Assembly (NCBI RefSeq): GCF_004151485.1
Contig: NZ_SBFF01000010.1
Location: 124,352-188,351 of the forward strand
DNA length: 64,000 bases
Reading direction: 5' to 3'
Origin: Sphingosinicella sp. CPCC 101087
Lineage (GTDB): Bacteria > Pseudomonadota > Alphaproteobacteria > Sphingomonadales > Sphingomonadaceae
In this document: in pieces, positions 1 to 9,248 of the stretch
Layout of the letters: the number at the start of each line of letters is the position of its first letter
Numbering within the stretch: position 1 is the first letter of the stretch
The notes under the pieces: model-generated
The model's database searches: none
Seen by the model: only the letters and a program-made list of their open reading frames with translations
Told to the model about the DNA's origin: nothing
Translations under genes and position numbers: made by a program

Positions 1-1
1 C

Positions 2-205
2 GGTGCGACGGTGATCGACGTCGGCATCAATCGGATCGCCGGCAAGCTCGTCGGCGACGTCGATTTCGAGAGCGCCGCCGCCACCGCTGGCGCGATCACG
101 CCGGTCCCAGGCGGCGTCGGTCCGATGACCATCGCGGTGCTGCTGCGCAACACGCTTACGGCCGCGCACGCGCGCGCCGGCCTTCCCGCTCCGGAAGGAT
201 TGTGA
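2..205 (+). CDS. folD: FolD C-terminal fragment (methylene-THF dehydrogenase/cyclohydrolase)
   Basis: This is the 3' end of a gene that begins outside the window; about 67 residues are visible. The segment carries the FolD signature PGGVGPMT near residue 35 of the visible part, preceded by VIDVGINR, typical of the NADP-binding half of the bifunctional methylenetetrahydrofolate dehydrogenase/cyclohydrolase. The enzyme interconverts 5,10-methylene-THF and 10-formyl-THF in the cytoplasm. Its stop codon overlaps the GTG start of the following marC-type gene (GTGA), so the two are probably cotranscribed. The assignment is firm despite truncation because the terminal motif is specific to this family. 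Confidence 0.9.
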   Translation, partial: GATVIDVGINRIAGKLVGDVDFESAAATAGAITPVPGGVGPMTIAVLLRNTLTAAHARAGLPAPEGL

Positions 206-819
206 GCGAGCTCTTCGTCTCGGCTCTCGTCACTTTCCTGGTGGTGATCGATCCGCCGGGATGCGCGCCGATCTTTGCCGCCTTGACCAGCGACGCCACG
301 CCGGTTCACCGGCGCGCCATGGCGGTCCGGGCGGTGCTGATCGCCGCTGGCATCCTGCTCTTCTTCGCCCTGCTCGGGGAGGACCTGCTTCGCGCCCTCG
401 GGATCAGCCTCGGTGCCTTCCGGATCGCCGGCGGGATCATGCTGTTCCTCATCGCGATCGACATGGTGTTCGAGAAGCGAACCGAGCGGCGCGAGAGCCG
501 CGCCCAGGAAGTGAGCGCCAGAGAAGCGGAGGACGTCTCGGTCTTTCCCATGGCGATTCCGATGATCGCCGGGCCGGGGTCCATCGCCTCGGTGATGCTG
601 CTCATGGCCCGCAGCGAAGGCTTGCCTGAAAGTCTCCTCGTGCTTGGTGCCTTGCTGGCGACCCTGCTGCTGACGCTTGCCGCCTTGCTTGCCGCCGGCC
701 CCCTGATGCGTCTCATGGGTCACCGCATCGAAGCGATGATCACCCGGATTCTCGGCGTCGTGCTGGCGGCGCTGGCCGCGCAATTCGTCATCGACGGGAT
801 CGAGCAGAGCTTCACCTGA
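202..819 (+). CDS. MarC family integral membrane protein
   Basis: A 205-residue polytopic inner-membrane protein of the MarC/UPF0056 family, which usually has about six membrane spans. The opening [17 protein letters not shown] and the central [19 protein letters not shown] are characteristic of the family. A charged cytoplasmic loop lies at roughly residues 88-112, between hydrophobic halves. The length is normal. The biochemical role of MarC proteins is unsettled; the old link to multiple antibiotic resistance in E. coli has not held up. The GTG start overlaps the folD stop by four bases, which fixes the start. The 3' end overlaps the convergent membrane-protein gene by eight bases. Confidence 0.85.
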   Translation: MSELFVSALVTFLVVIDPPGCAPIFAALTSDATPVHRRAMAVRAVLIAAGILLFFALLGEDLLRALGISLGAFRIAGGIMLFLIAIDMVFEKRTERRESRAQEVSAREAEDVSVFPMAIPMIAGPGSIASVMLLMARSEGLPESLLVLGALLATLLLTLAALLAAGPLMRLMGHRIEAMITRILGVVLAALAAQFVIDGIEQSFT

Positions 820-2584
820 TGACGCGCCACATCTTGTAGGGCGAATCGTCCGGCAGCGGCACCGGAGCCAGCCAGTCCGGCGCCCGGCCGGCAGCGAGCT
901 GCGCGTAGAAGCCGCGCGGCGCCTCCGATCGATAGATGGTCGATTCGGAGAGGTTCGGGCAGATCAGCACGTAATCGACGCGATACCGGTCGACCGTGCG
1001 GCGGGCCTGGGCGGCGTCGCCACGCCACGCTCGCATCACGTCGAGGATCTGCTCCGCATTGCGGTGATAGGGACCGGCGATGGCGCTATGCGGCGTCACC
1101 GCGATCAGGCGCGGGCCCAGGTCGACGAAGGTGAGCACCGTTCCGGGAGGCTGCTGCGCCACCGGCCGGAGCGCAGGCAGGGTCGGGCACCGCGCATTGG
1201 CCAGATTGATCGAGCGGCGATATTCGCTGACCGGCTGGGGAAAAGCCCTGTTCACATAGCTGGTCGCAATGCCCGAGACGATCAGGATGGTCACGACCGG
1301 GATGCCGACGCGCAGGATCATCAGCCGCAGGGACTGCACCCATTGCATGATCGCCCAGGCAAAAGCGGTCGCGCCCGGGATCGACAGCATCTGCGCCGCC
1401 GGCCCCGCCCGCGTCTGCCACAGCAGCAAGGCTGCGGCGAGGAAGGCCGGCAGCGCCAGCGCGAACCAGGGGATGAATCGGCCCGCATCGCGGCGGTGGG
1501 TCCAGAGCATCAGGGCGTAGCCGATCAGGCCGGCGATCGGCAGGGTCACGATGAGCGCCGCCGTGCGGGCGCCATGCCGCCAGACCGGCATTGCTTCGCG
1601 CACCCTGTTCAGCCAGAGCCGCTCCAGCTCGGGAGACGAACCTTCGAGCCGGCCGAGACAATGCGGCCACAGCAAAGCGAAGGCGGCGACCAGCGCCGCG
1701 CCCCCCACGGCGGCGGCGGCGATGCGCGTGCCGCGCCCGGCCGGGTTGACCAGGGCCAAAGCGACGGCGATGCCGCCGGCAGCGAGCATCGCCGAGAGCC
1801 AGACTGGCGAGAAGGCGTCGCACACCGGTGCGCGGTTCGCTTCCGAGACGAACGCCAGGAAGGCCAAAGCGCAGCCGCCGCCGAGCGCCGCCCCGTAGGC
1901 GGCCAGCCGGCGCGCTTCCTCGCGGTCGATGATCCAGCGCAGCACCGTCACCCCGCCGGCGAGGGCGAGGTAGAGCAGCATCTCCATTCCGATCGCCAGC
2001 GACAGGGCCGTCGCGATACCGAGCAGGACCCCGCCGCGGGCCCGCTTCGGATCCGTCAAGGCGGCCAGCGCCACCGCGAGCAATGCGAGCTGCCAGCCAT
2101 GATGGTCGATCCTGAGCGGCGACCACATCCCACGGGCGGATCCCGCACAAGCGACGAGCAGGATGGCGAGCGGGAAGGCGCGGCCGTCGATCATTCGACG
2201 CGCGACCACCGACAACGCGACGATCGCGACGAGCAGCGGCAGCAGGGGGGCCGCCGCCACTGCGACCTGTTCCGCTGTCGGCCCACCGAGCAACGGCGTC
2301 AGCAGCAGCTTGATGCCGGCGATCGGCAGGTCGACCAGCCGCGACCAGTGGATGTCCGCGCCGGCCGGCGGGTTCAGCCGATACTGCCTGAGATCGAACC
2401 AGTCCTGCCCCTTTATGAGGGCGCGGACCTGCATCATCCGGAGATTGTCGTCGGTGTCGCCCAGCGCGAAGCCGCGGATCGCGTTCCAGCGCTGACCGAT
2501 CAGATAGGCTGCGATACCCGCCCAGGCGAGGAGGACGAGGGGCCGCCAGTGCCGGTCCAGCCAGTCGGTCCGTACCCCCGCCAT
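812..2584 (-). CDS. Large polytopic membrane protein, GT-C glycosyltransferase-like
   Basis: A 590-residue protein with about 11-12 hydrophobic segments, a short N-terminal cytoplasmic tail and a soluble C-terminal domain from about residue 455. Right after the first membrane segment it has an acidic motif, GDTDDNLRM (about residues 42-50), followed by HWSRLVDLP. An acidic first periplasmic loop is the usual layout of GT-C enzymes, which use polyprenyl-phosphate sugars. Similar sphingomonad proteins are often labelled AcrB-like, which this topology does not support. The neighbours are a GtrA-like protein and a polyprenyl-phosphate sugar synthase, which would supply such a donor. The GT-C call is inference from topology and context. 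Confidence 0.55.
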   Translation of the reverse strand: MAGVRTDWLDRHWRPLVLLAWAGIAAYLIGQRWNAIRGFALGDTDDNLRMMQVRALIKGQDWFDLRQYRLNPPAGADIHWSRLVDLPIAGIKLLLTPLLGGPTAEQVAVAAAPLLPLLVAIVALSVVARRMIDGRAFPLAILLVACAGSARGMWSPLRIDHHGWQLALLAVALAALTDPKRARGGVLLGIATALSLAIGMEMLLYLALAGGVTVLRWIIDREEARRLAAYGAALGGGCALAFLAFVSEANRAPVCDAFSPVWLSAMLAAGGIAVALALVNPAGRGTRIAAAAVGGAALVAAFALLWPHCLGRLEGSSPELERLWLNRVREAMPVWRHGARTAALIVTLPIAGLIGYALMLWTHRRDAGRFIPWFALALPAFLAAALLLWQTRAGPAAQMLSIPGATAFAWAIMQWVQSLRLMILRVGIPVVTILIVSGIATSYVNRAFPQPVSEYRRSINLANARCPTLPALRPVAQQPPGTVLTFVDLGPRLIAVTPHSAIAGPYHRNAEQILDVMRAWRGDAAQARRTVDRYRVDYVLICPNLSESTIYRSEAPRGFYAQLAAGRAPDWLAPVPLPDDSPYKMWRVIR

Positions 2585-2675
2585 GCTTCGTCCCGCCCCT
2601 TTCCCGGCTTTTCAACGCGCCTCATGGGCATTAGTCGCTCGCCTCCAAAGGGCAAGCGGGGCATGTATCCGGCCG

Positions 2676-3080
2676 ATGAAGATCATTGAGAGGCATGGAG
2701 AAATCCTCGGCCAGCTGATACGCTTCGGCCTCACGGGCGGGCTGCTGACCGTGCTCGTCGCCGGCGGCTACTGGCTGGTGGCGACCCTGCTTCACGTCGA
2801 GCCGATGCTGTCGCTGACGCTCAATTTCATCCTCTTCACCGGGCTCGGCTATCTGCTCCACAGCCGGTTCAGCTTCCGCGGCCACGGCGCGCGCGACCGA
2901 GCGGCGGCGCGGACCGCGCGCTTCTTCACCGTCAATCTGATCGGCTTCCTCTCCAATCAGTTCTTCGTCTGGCTGCTGGTCAAGCAATTGAACGGCCCCA
3001 CCTGGTGGCCGGTCCTGCCCATCCTGTTCGTGACCCCCCTGATCACCTTCGCGCTCAACCGACGCTGGGTATTCGCCTGA
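2676..3080 (+). CDS. GtrA family membrane protein
   Basis: A 134-residue protein with four hydrophobic segments, typical of the GtrA/DPMS family. The segment IRFGLTGGLLTVLVAGGYW near the N-terminus and FALNRRWVF at the C-terminus match the family pattern. GtrA-like proteins are thought to help move or present polyprenyl-phosphate-linked sugars across the inner membrane. I chose the ATG at 2676 because the reading frame upstream of it is arginine- and proline-rich and unlike coding sequence. Its stop overlaps the ATG of the next gene (TGATG), coupling it to the GT2 synthase that would make the lipid-linked sugar. Together they resemble the gtrAB pair of serotype-conversion modules. Confidence 0.85.
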   Translation: MKIIERHGEILGQLIRFGLTGGLLTVLVAGGYWLVATLLHVEPMLSLTLNFILFTGLGYLLHSRFSFRGHGARDRAAARTARFFTVNLIGFLSNQFFVWLLVKQLNGPTWWPVLPILFVTPLITFALNRRWVFA

Positions 3081-4105
3081 TGGAAATGACGCGCACTCCG
3101 GTGCCGGAATGTGGCACAACGGCGGAGATGAGCCCGACGTCCGCTCCCACTTTGTCGCTGATCGTCCCGGTCAAGGACGAGGAGGCGGCGATCGGCCCGT
3201 TCATCGAGCGGGTGAGGCCGCTCCTCGAAGGCCTGTTCGCCGGCGGGCCGGAGCCTTCATGGGAGATCATCTTCGTCGACGACGGTAGCGAGGATGCGAC
3301 GCTGGCGGCCGTGGTGCAGGCGCACGGGCGGGACCCGCGCGTCCGTGCGCTGTCCTTGTCGCGCAACTTCGGCAAGGAGGCGGCGCTCACCGCCGGCCTC
3401 GATTTCGCCGCCGGCCAGGCCGTGATTCCGATCGACGTGGACCTTCAGGACCCGCCCGAGCTGATCGGCGCCATGCTCGCCAAATGGCGCGACGGCTATG
3501 AGGTGGTCTATGGCGTGCGCACCAATCGCCAGACCGACAGCCTGCCCAAAAGGCTGACCGCCGACCTCTATTATCGCGCGCACAATTACCTCTCGTCCGA
3601 CAAGATTCCTGAGCATGCCGGTGATTTTCGTCTGCTCGACCGGTCGGTCGTCGAGATCATCCGCGCGATGCCGGAGCGCAACCGTTTCATGAAAGGCCTG
3701 TTCGCCTGGTCGGGCTTCCGCCAGGCCGCCGTCGAATATGAGCGGGCGCCCCGGGCGGTGGGCGAGACCAAGTTCCGCTACTGGAAGCTCTGGACGCTCG
3801 CGCTGGACGGGATCACGTCGGCCTCGACCATGCCGCTGCGCATCTGGAGCTATGTCGGCGTGGTGATTGCCTTCGTCTCCTTGCTCTATGCGCTCTACGT
3901 CGCGGTCAGGACCGTCGTGTTCGGCAGCGACGTGGCGGGTTATCCGTCCCTGATGGTGGCGATCCTCTTCTTCGGCGGCCTTCAGCTCATCTCGCTCGGG
4001 GTCCTGGGCGAATATGTCGGGCGGATCCTGATCGAGACCAAGCGGCGGCCGCTCTACGTGGTCCGCAGGAAAATCGGCTTTCCCGAGGCCGGAGGGGGAT
4101 CCTGA
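3080..4105 (+). CDS. GT2 polyprenyl-phosphate sugar synthase (GtrB/DPM-like)
   Basis: A 341-residue family 2 glycosyltransferase of the dolichol-phosphate-mannose synthase type. The GT-A domain covers about residues 25-255 with LSLIVPVKDEE at its start, IFVDDGSEDAT for nucleotide binding and DVDLQDPPEL for the metal site. Two membrane helices (about 255-315) end in GEYVGRILIETKRRP, the usual tail of GtrB/ArnC-type proteins. It should transfer a hexose from a nucleotide sugar to undecaprenyl phosphate on the cytoplasmic face. The start overlaps the GtrA stop; an internal ATG 48 bases downstream is an alternative. Its stop overlaps the methyltransferase start, so the three genes form one unit. 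Confidence 0.88.
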   Translation: MEMTRTPVPECGTTAEMSPTSAPTLSLIVPVKDEEAAIGPFIERVRPLLEGLFAGGPEPSWEIIFVDDGSEDATLAAVVQAHGRDPRVRALSLSRNFGKEAALTAGLDFAAGQAVIPIDVDLQDPPELIGAMLAKWRDGYEVVYGVRTNRQTDSLPKRLTADLYYRAHNYLSSDKIPEHAGDFRLLDRSVVEIIRAMPERNRFMKGLFAWSGFRQAAVEYERAPRAVGETKFRYWKLWTLALDGITSASTMPLRIWSYVGVVIAFVSLLYALYVAVRTVVFGSDVAGYPSLMVAILFFGGLQLISLGVLGEYVGRILIETKRRPLYVVRRKIGFPEAGGGS

Positions 4106-4842
4106 TGGAACGCGCCGTTTTCGATCGCATGGCCGAGCAGGACGAGGTCCATTGGTGGTATGTCGCGCGCCGCCAGATCCTGCACGACCTGATCGCGCGC
4201 GAGGTCCGGCTTCCGGAGCTGGCCCGGATCCTCGAGATCGGGTGCGGAACCGGGCACAATTTCGAGATGCTGCGCGGCTTCGGACGGCTCGACGCGATCG
4301 AGGTGGACGGCGAAGCCCGCGCGCTGGCCAGCCGCCGCCTGGGCCATGCCGTCGCATCGTCGCCGCTCCCCGACCTGAACGGCATCCCCGACCGCACCTA
4401 TCATCTCGTCGCCTTGCTCGACGTGCTCGAGCATGTCGACGGGGACGAGGCGGCGCTGGAGAGCATCGCCGCCAAGCTTGCGCCCGGAGGCCGAATCCTG
4501 GTCACGGTCCCCGCTTATCAATGGATGTGGAGCGCGCATGATGTCGCCCATCATCACAAGAGGCGCTATTCGAGAGCGTCGCTCCGCGCGGTGGCCCAGG
4601 CGGCCGGCTTGCGCGTCCAGCGGATCGGCTATTTCAACAGCCTGCTCTTTCCGGTCGCCGCCGCGGCGCGGATCGCCGGGCGGGTCATCGGGAAGAAAGG
4701 CAGCGACGACCGGCTCCCGCCGGCCCCGCTGAATACCCTGCTACGCGCCATATTCGGGCTGGAGCGTCACCTGATCGGGCGCGTGTCGCTCCCGGCCGGC
4801 GTGTCGCTGTTCGCCGTGCTGGCGCCGCGTTCGACCCGATAG
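4105..4842 (+). CDS. SAM-dependent methyltransferase, class I
   Basis: A 245-residue class I methyltransferase. Motif I is ILEIGCGTGHNF at about residues 42-53, an acidic residue ends strand 2 (LDAIEVDGEAR), and the LLDVLEHVDGDEAAL segment is typical of this fold (Methyltransf_11/23 type). A hydrophobic patch near residues 170-195 may associate with the membrane. The gene is translationally coupled to the upstream GT2 synthase (TGATG), which suggests action on the same lipid-linked or membrane-associated glycan; the substrate cannot be read from sequence. Its last 76 bases overlap the convergent membrane-protein gene, an unusually long antiparallel overlap. Confidence 0.8.
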   Translation: MERAVFDRMAEQDEVHWWYVARRQILHDLIAREVRLPELARILEIGCGTGHNFEMLRGFGRLDAIEVDGEARALASRRLGHAVASSPLPDLNGIPDRTYHLVALLDVLEHVDGDEAALESIAAKLAPGGRILVTVPAYQWMWSAHDVAHHHKRRYSRASLRAVAQAAGLRVQRIGYFNSLLFPVAAAARIAGRVIGKKGSDDRLPPAPLNTLLRAIFGLERHLIGRVSLPAGVSLFAVLAPRSTR

Positions 4843-6347
4843 AGCACGCTCCGCCCGCTGCGCCAGATCGGCTGCAGGCCGCGGGTCAGCGCCGGATCGT
4901 AGGGCGGTGGCGAGATCAGCCAGACATAGTCGAAGGCGTCGCGCGGAAAGGTTGCCAGCGCCTGGCTCATCGTGCGCCAGCCCTCGCCGCGGCAGCGCCG
5001 GTGCGTGACGATCTGTGTCGGGTCGCCGACGAAGGGCCAGCCGGCGCGATAGTGCACGCGCAGGAGCTGCGCCCCGGCCATGAACCACTGGTCGTTGGAA
5101 AAGGCCTCGCGCCGGACGATCGCGAGTCCGGGCAGGTGGAGCAGCCGGTTCATCGCCCAGGGCTCGACGCAATGGCGGCCGACGAAGCTTACCATCGGCG
5201 CGCCCCGCGGCACGTGGTCGAGCGCGGCGAGCTCGCGGTCATAGGTTCGGTCGTAGAGCCACATGCTCACGGCCGTTCCGCCAGTCCGGACGATGAAGAA
5301 GGCGAGGCCCGCCACGCCCAGCACGCCGACAAGCCGGCGCCCGCCGCCTTCGGGGAATCGGATGGCGATGATCCCGATCGCGAACAGATAGGGTGCGAGA
5401 CGCATGTCGGCATAAGCGGAACCGAAGACGATGCGCGGCAGCAGCACGAACACGATCGACAGGAACAGGGCCGAGGCGGCGAGATTGCGCGAATAGGCCA
5501 TGCGTCGGTCGACCATCGCCCAGAGGATCAGGGCGCCCGCGACCCCGAGTGCGGCGAGATCGAAAACTTTCCACCGGTCGCGCAGCACCATGCCCAGCCA
5601 GTCGAGCTTGCGCTCCATGTTGAACCAGTCGGTAGTGACTCCGGCGGCATCGCTGCGCCACATCAGGACGAGGGCGATCGGCGGCGTCAGCGACAGACAA
5701 TGGAAAGCCGCCCGGAAAGCTGACGGTATGAACGCGTGCCCCCGATCATATTGGCGCACTAGCTCGGCCGAGAAAGCGAGCACGCCGAGCGTCCCCCAGC
5801 CGAATGCGTGAACGACCCACAGTATCGCCGAGACCGGCACGAACAGGACGGCGCGGGCTCGCAGGCGGCCGAGCCGCGCCAGCCTCAGCCATAGCGCGAA
5901 CGCCATCAGCGCCAGCGCCATCGATAAAGCGAAGTTCAGGAATCCGAACAGGAACGGGAAATTGTAGGCGAAGGGGAGCGCGAACAGAGCGGTTGGCGGA
6001 ATCCGGCCGTGCACTTCATGGGCCACCCAGAGCAGCCCGCAGGCCGTAAGCGGCGGCACGGACAGCACGATCAGCTTCACGGCAGGCTCGAGTCCGATCA
6101 CCGGCGCCAGCAGTTCGATCAGCAGATCGACGCCGAGATTGCCGATCAGCGCCCATTGAAAGCCGTAATAGTTCTGGAGCGCCGCCGACTCTGCGAGGTC
6201 GAGCTGGACCCGGTAACGCCCCATATGGCCGGGCAGGTCGAGCAACGGCGGGACGTCCGGCCACAGCAGCGGAATGGCGCTGGCGAGCACCAGCGCGAGC
6301 GCGAAGGCGCGGGTTTCCCACCAGCGCTGTGCTTCGCCCCCTGTCAC
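4767..6347 (-). CDS. Polytopic membrane protein of unknown function, possibly GT-C-like
   Basis: A 526-residue protein with about ten predicted membrane segments and a soluble C-terminal domain from about residue 385. After the first helix comes VPPLLDLPGHMGRY, an acid-containing first loop as in GT-C glycosyltransferases. The C-terminal domain contains GAPMVSFVGRHC and several aromatic stretches. I do not recognise a named family. It runs opposite to the GtrA-GT2-methyltransferase group and parallels the 590-residue protein on the other side of that group, so both may use the same lipid-linked sugar. The C-terminus is written over the methyltransferase end for 76 bases. Confidence 0.6.
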   Translation of the reverse strand: MTGGEAQRWWETRAFALALVLASAIPLLWPDVPPLLDLPGHMGRYRVQLDLAESAALQNYYGFQWALIGNLGVDLLIELLAPVIGLEPAVKLIVLSVPPLTACGLLWVAHEVHGRIPPTALFALPFAYNFPFLFGFLNFALSMALALMAFALWLRLARLGRLRARAVLFVPVSAILWVVHAFGWGTLGVLAFSAELVRQYDRGHAFIPSAFRAAFHCLSLTPPIALVLMWRSDAAGVTTDWFNMERKLDWLGMVLRDRWKVFDLAALGVAGALILWAMVDRRMAYSRNLAASALFLSIVFVLLPRIVFGSAYADMRLAPYLFAIGIIAIRFPEGGGRRLVGVLGVAGLAFFIVRTGGTAVSMWLYDRTYDRELAALDHVPRGAPMVSFVGRHCVEPWAMNRLLHLPGLAIVRREAFSNDQWFMAGAQLLRVHYRAGWPFVGDPTQIVTHRRCRGEGWRTMSQALATFPRDAFDYVWLISPPPYDPALTRGLQPIWRSGRSVLYRVERGASTANSDTPAGSDTRPIR

Positions 6348-6433
6348 GCTTCGTTCTCCCTGCCGTGCGCCGAGCGCGCCGTCTCACGCGCCAGCCGCGC
6401 GGCGTCAACTCCCAGGGGCCTCGTAGTGCCGCG

Positions 6434-7807
6434 TCAGCGCGCGGCGGCGAGGCGCAGGTCGGCGATGGGTTTGCGAGGGCGCAGCAGGATCCAAGGCACG
6501 CGATCGGGTTCGAACTGGGTGCGGTGATGCCGGTCGAAGAAGGGCGGGATGTGGTCGCCGACGATCAATATGTCGGTCGCCGGGAAGTCCGCGGCCACGA
6601 TCTCGCCGGCCAGCGCCCGGCCGGTCTGATCGAACAGCTGCAGCAGCCGACAGGTCATCGGAAACTCGCGATCGAGCGTGGCATCGAACCGCTCGCAGTT
6701 CCGAGTCCCGAGCCGTTGACTGCGCAGGACCGGAAGGTGCGAGTTGACGGTGAGCCAATAGAGGAACTGAGGCTGGCGAGCCGCCTTGAGCGCGACGCCG
6801 ATCTGCCTTGGTACGTCGCGGTCGCAGGCGCCGGCAAAGACTCCGGGGCAGCGTTCGGCGCCCGCCTCATGCAGCTCCGGCCAGAAGCGCATCTCGGAAA
6901 AGCCGATATTGGGGTACCATGAACGCCGATTGAAGAAGCTTCCGTTGAAGCTGTGCCAGGCTTGGCTGTGGTATCCGCGGCTGGCGAGCCGGGCCGGCAA
7001 ACAGGTCGGATCAGTCTGGTCGATCAGCTGGTCATAATCGCCCCAGCGGCCGCACAGCTCCCGAATTTCGCCGCTCGTGGTGGATCCATAGAAGAGCGTC
7101 TCGCCGGATGAGACCTCGTAGCGTGCACGTACCTCCGGGCGGGCCCAAAGGTCGATCAACCGCTGCCGCACGGCCGGGTCGGTGGGCTGGCCCATCGCCT
7201 CGACCATCACGACCAGCACGTGCCGTTCGCCGGTCGCGATCCCCTCGAGACCACTGCCGCCGACGGCCGAAGTGAAAGGCGCACCGGTCTTGGGCGTTCG
7301 CATGTAGGAGCCGGCGTCGCTCTGCACGAAGGCGACATCGAACCAAGCCGCCAGGAGGGTGATCGCCGCCGCGGCGGCGAAGCGGGTCGGCTCGGTCAGG
7401 ATCGTCGAACGGCGAAGCAGGCGCCAGGCAGCCACGATCGTCGCCACGACCGCCGCACCGCACACCAGATACTCCACCGAGGCCGCGGGATTCAGCTCGG
7501 TGGCGAATTGGAGGGCGTGAAGCAGCGAGAGGATGCTGAGATTGAAAAGCGCCGAGACGAAGAAGAAGGCGGAGACCGCCATGGCGGCCAGGAAGGCGGC
7601 GAACTTCACGGCGAACGGCGCGCGATGGACCAGAATGCCGATGAATCCGGTGACGATGATCGCCTGCGGCCGCGGCGGTCCCCCGACGATCCATAGCAGC
7701 CAGTAGGCGAAGTTCGGGAGCAGGATCCAGCAAAGGAGCCAGTTTTCGAGCGACCGAATGCCTTCCGGCCGTTCCCTCCATCTCGACCGCGGCAAGGCGA
7801 TGTCCAT
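6434..7807 (-). CDS. Membrane-anchored sulfatase/phosphotransferase-fold enzyme
   Basis: A 457-residue protein with roughly five N-terminal membrane helices and a C-terminal alkaline-phosphatase-superfamily domain. Visible landmarks are HVLVVMVEAMGQ (first metal-binding strand), FYGSTTSGEIRELCG (containing the likely Thr/Ser nucleophile), YWLTVNSHLPV and DILIVGDHIPPFF (second metal site). This architecture is shared by lipoteichoic-acid-synthase-like and phosphoethanolamine transferases, so it probably adds or removes a phospho-group on an envelope glycan. I placed the start at 7807 because a strong GAGGAGG ribosome site lies seven bases upstream; the ATG 42 bases further up lacks one. The exact reaction is unknown. 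Confidence 0.75.
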   Translation of the reverse strand: MDIALPRSRWRERPEGIRSLENWLLCWILLPNFAYWLLWIVGGPPRPQAIIVTGFIGILVHRAPFAVKFAAFLAAMAVSAFFFVSALFNLSILSLLHALQFATELNPAASVEYLVCGAAVVATIVAAWRLLRRSTILTEPTRFAAAAAITLLAAWFDVAFVQSDAGSYMRTPKTGAPFTSAVGGSGLEGIATGERHVLVVMVEAMGQPTDPAVRQRLIDLWARPEVRARYEVSSGETLFYGSTTSGEIRELCGRWGDYDQLIDQTDPTCLPARLASRGYHSQAWHSFNGSFFNRRSWYPNIGFSEMRFWPELHEAGAERCPGVFAGACDRDVPRQIGVALKAARQPQFLYWLTVNSHLPVLRSQRLGTRNCERFDATLDREFPMTCRLLQLFDQTGRALAGEIVAADFPATDILIVGDHIPPFFDRHHRTQFEPDRVPWILLRPRKPIADLRLAAAR

Positions 7808-7891
7808 GCTTCCTCCTCGGAAGCGCGGAAGTGCGCCAGTGGCAGTCAAGAAATGGTTAATGATCCCTTGTGGCCGCGTCCCCGTGGCCGA

Positions 7892-9163
7892 TCATTCGGC
7901 GGCGCGGCTGAGGTGCCACTCCGGTGCCTCTTCCAATCCGCGGAGCCTTTGCTCCTCCTCGAACATGTAGTCGCGAGTCATCGGAACCGCGTCGCGCCGC
8001 TTGATATATTGGAGCTGCCAGTTGACGAGGCCGCCATAGCGGAACGCCGCTTCCGCTCCCGCCAGATAGAATTGCCACATGCGGAAGAATCGCTCGTCGT
8101 ACAGCGCGACGATCTCGTCGCGCGCCGCATTGGTGCGCTCGTACCATTCCTCCAGCGTGTGGGCGTAATGATAGCGAAGCGCCTCCACGTCGGAGACGAT
8201 CAGGCGGTTGCGCTCGGCCTCCGAGACCAGTTCCGACAGCGCCGGAATATAGCCGCCGGGGAAGATATATTTGCGCGTCCAGGCGTCCGTCGTACCGCCT
8301 CGCCCCATCCTCCCGCAGCAATGCGAGAACATCACCCCGTCCGGTTTGAGCAAGCGATGCGTGTGGGCGAAGAAAGTCGGATAATGCGGGGTTCCGAGAT
8401 GCTCGATCAGGCCGACGCTAGTGATCCGGTCGAACTGGCCCTCGACCTCGCGATAATCCTTCAGCTCGAACTTCACCCGGTCCGCGACGCCGGCTTCGGC
8501 TGCGCGCTCGTTGGCGAAGGCGATCTGGTCCGGCGCCAGCGCCACCCCAAGCACGTCGACGTCGTAGTGACGGTGGAGATATAAAGCGAGCCCGCCCCAG
8601 CCGCAGCCGATGTCGAGCACCTTCATGCCCGGCTTGAGATCGAGCTTGGCGGCTATGTGCGCCTTCTTGTCGAGCTGCGCCTGCTCCAGGCCGTTCGCGG
8701 TGTCGCGATAGTAAGCGCAGGTATATTGTCGATCCTCGTCGAGGAACAGCTCGTACAGCCGCCGGGTCAGGTTGTAGGTGTGCTCGGCATTGCGCCGCGA
8801 GCGGCTCTTCCAGTTGATCTGGTCGAGCCGTCCGGCCGCGAACGCGGCGCCGCGGCGAAGCAGCCCTCTGGGCTTCAGCGCCCCGGGCCGCTCCCAGGGT
8901 GCGTTGTAGCGCGCGAACAGCAGGAGGTCCCGGATTTCGTGCGGCGGTTCGACCACCAGGCGGCCGTCCATATAGGCCTCGCCGGCACCGAGCCGCGGAT
9001 CCTTGGCGATGTCGAAAGCGGCCCGGCGGTCGGTGAGCCGAACCGTGATCGGGCCATGATGGGCATCGGGAGATCCGTAGCGATAGGTTTTGCCATCATG
9101 GTCGATGACGTTGAGCTCGCCCTTCTGGACGAGCTTGCGGAGCATTTTGTCGAGCAGCCACAT
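7892..9163 (-). CDS. Cyclopropane-fatty-acyl-phospholipid synthase family protein
   Basis: A 423-residue Cfa-family SAM-dependent enzyme. The N-terminal lipid-binding part (about residues 20-120) includes VRLTDRRAAFDIAKDPRLG and GEAYMDGRL; the catalytic domain has VLDIGCGWGG at about 182-191 and the family segment ITSVGLIEHLG. Members add a methylene bridge to unsaturated acyl chains of membrane phospholipids. The length is close to that of E. coli Cfa (about 380). No convincing ribosome site precedes the ATG at 9163, so the start is less sure than the family. It stands alone, 84 bases from the sulfatase-fold gene on the same strand. Confidence 0.88.
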   Translation of the reverse strand: MWLLDKMLRKLVQKGELNVIDHDGKTYRYGSPDAHHGPITVRLTDRRAAFDIAKDPRLGAGEAYMDGRLVVEPPHEIRDLLLFARYNAPWERPGALKPRGLLRRGAAFAAGRLDQINWKSRSRRNAEHTYNLTRRLYELFLDEDRQYTCAYYRDTANGLEQAQLDKKAHIAAKLDLKPGMKVLDIGCGWGGLALYLHRHYDVDVLGVALAPDQIAFANERAAEAGVADRVKFELKDYREVEGQFDRITSVGLIEHLGTPHYPTFFAHTHRLLKPDGVMFSHCCGRMGRGGTTDAWTRKYIFPGGYIPALSELVSEAERNRLIVSDVEALRYHYAHTLEEWYERTNAARDEIVALYDERFFRMWQFYLAGAEAAFRYGGLVNWQLQYIKRRDAVPMTRDYMFEEEQRLRGLEEAPEWHLSRAAE

Positions 9164-9248
9164 TGGGGTACATTATCGCAGCTCGGCCGAGGAGCAAGGG
9201 CGATGAACGGAGCCGGTCCTGCGGTGGACGCCTGCTCCCTCCGCAAGA

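Noticed and set aside
1064..2689. Plus-strand open frame (541 codons) opposite the 590-residue membrane protein
   Set aside because: The translation is almost entirely Arg, Gln, Asp and Gly, typical of antisense frames in high-GC DNA, whereas the minus strand encodes orderly membrane helices.
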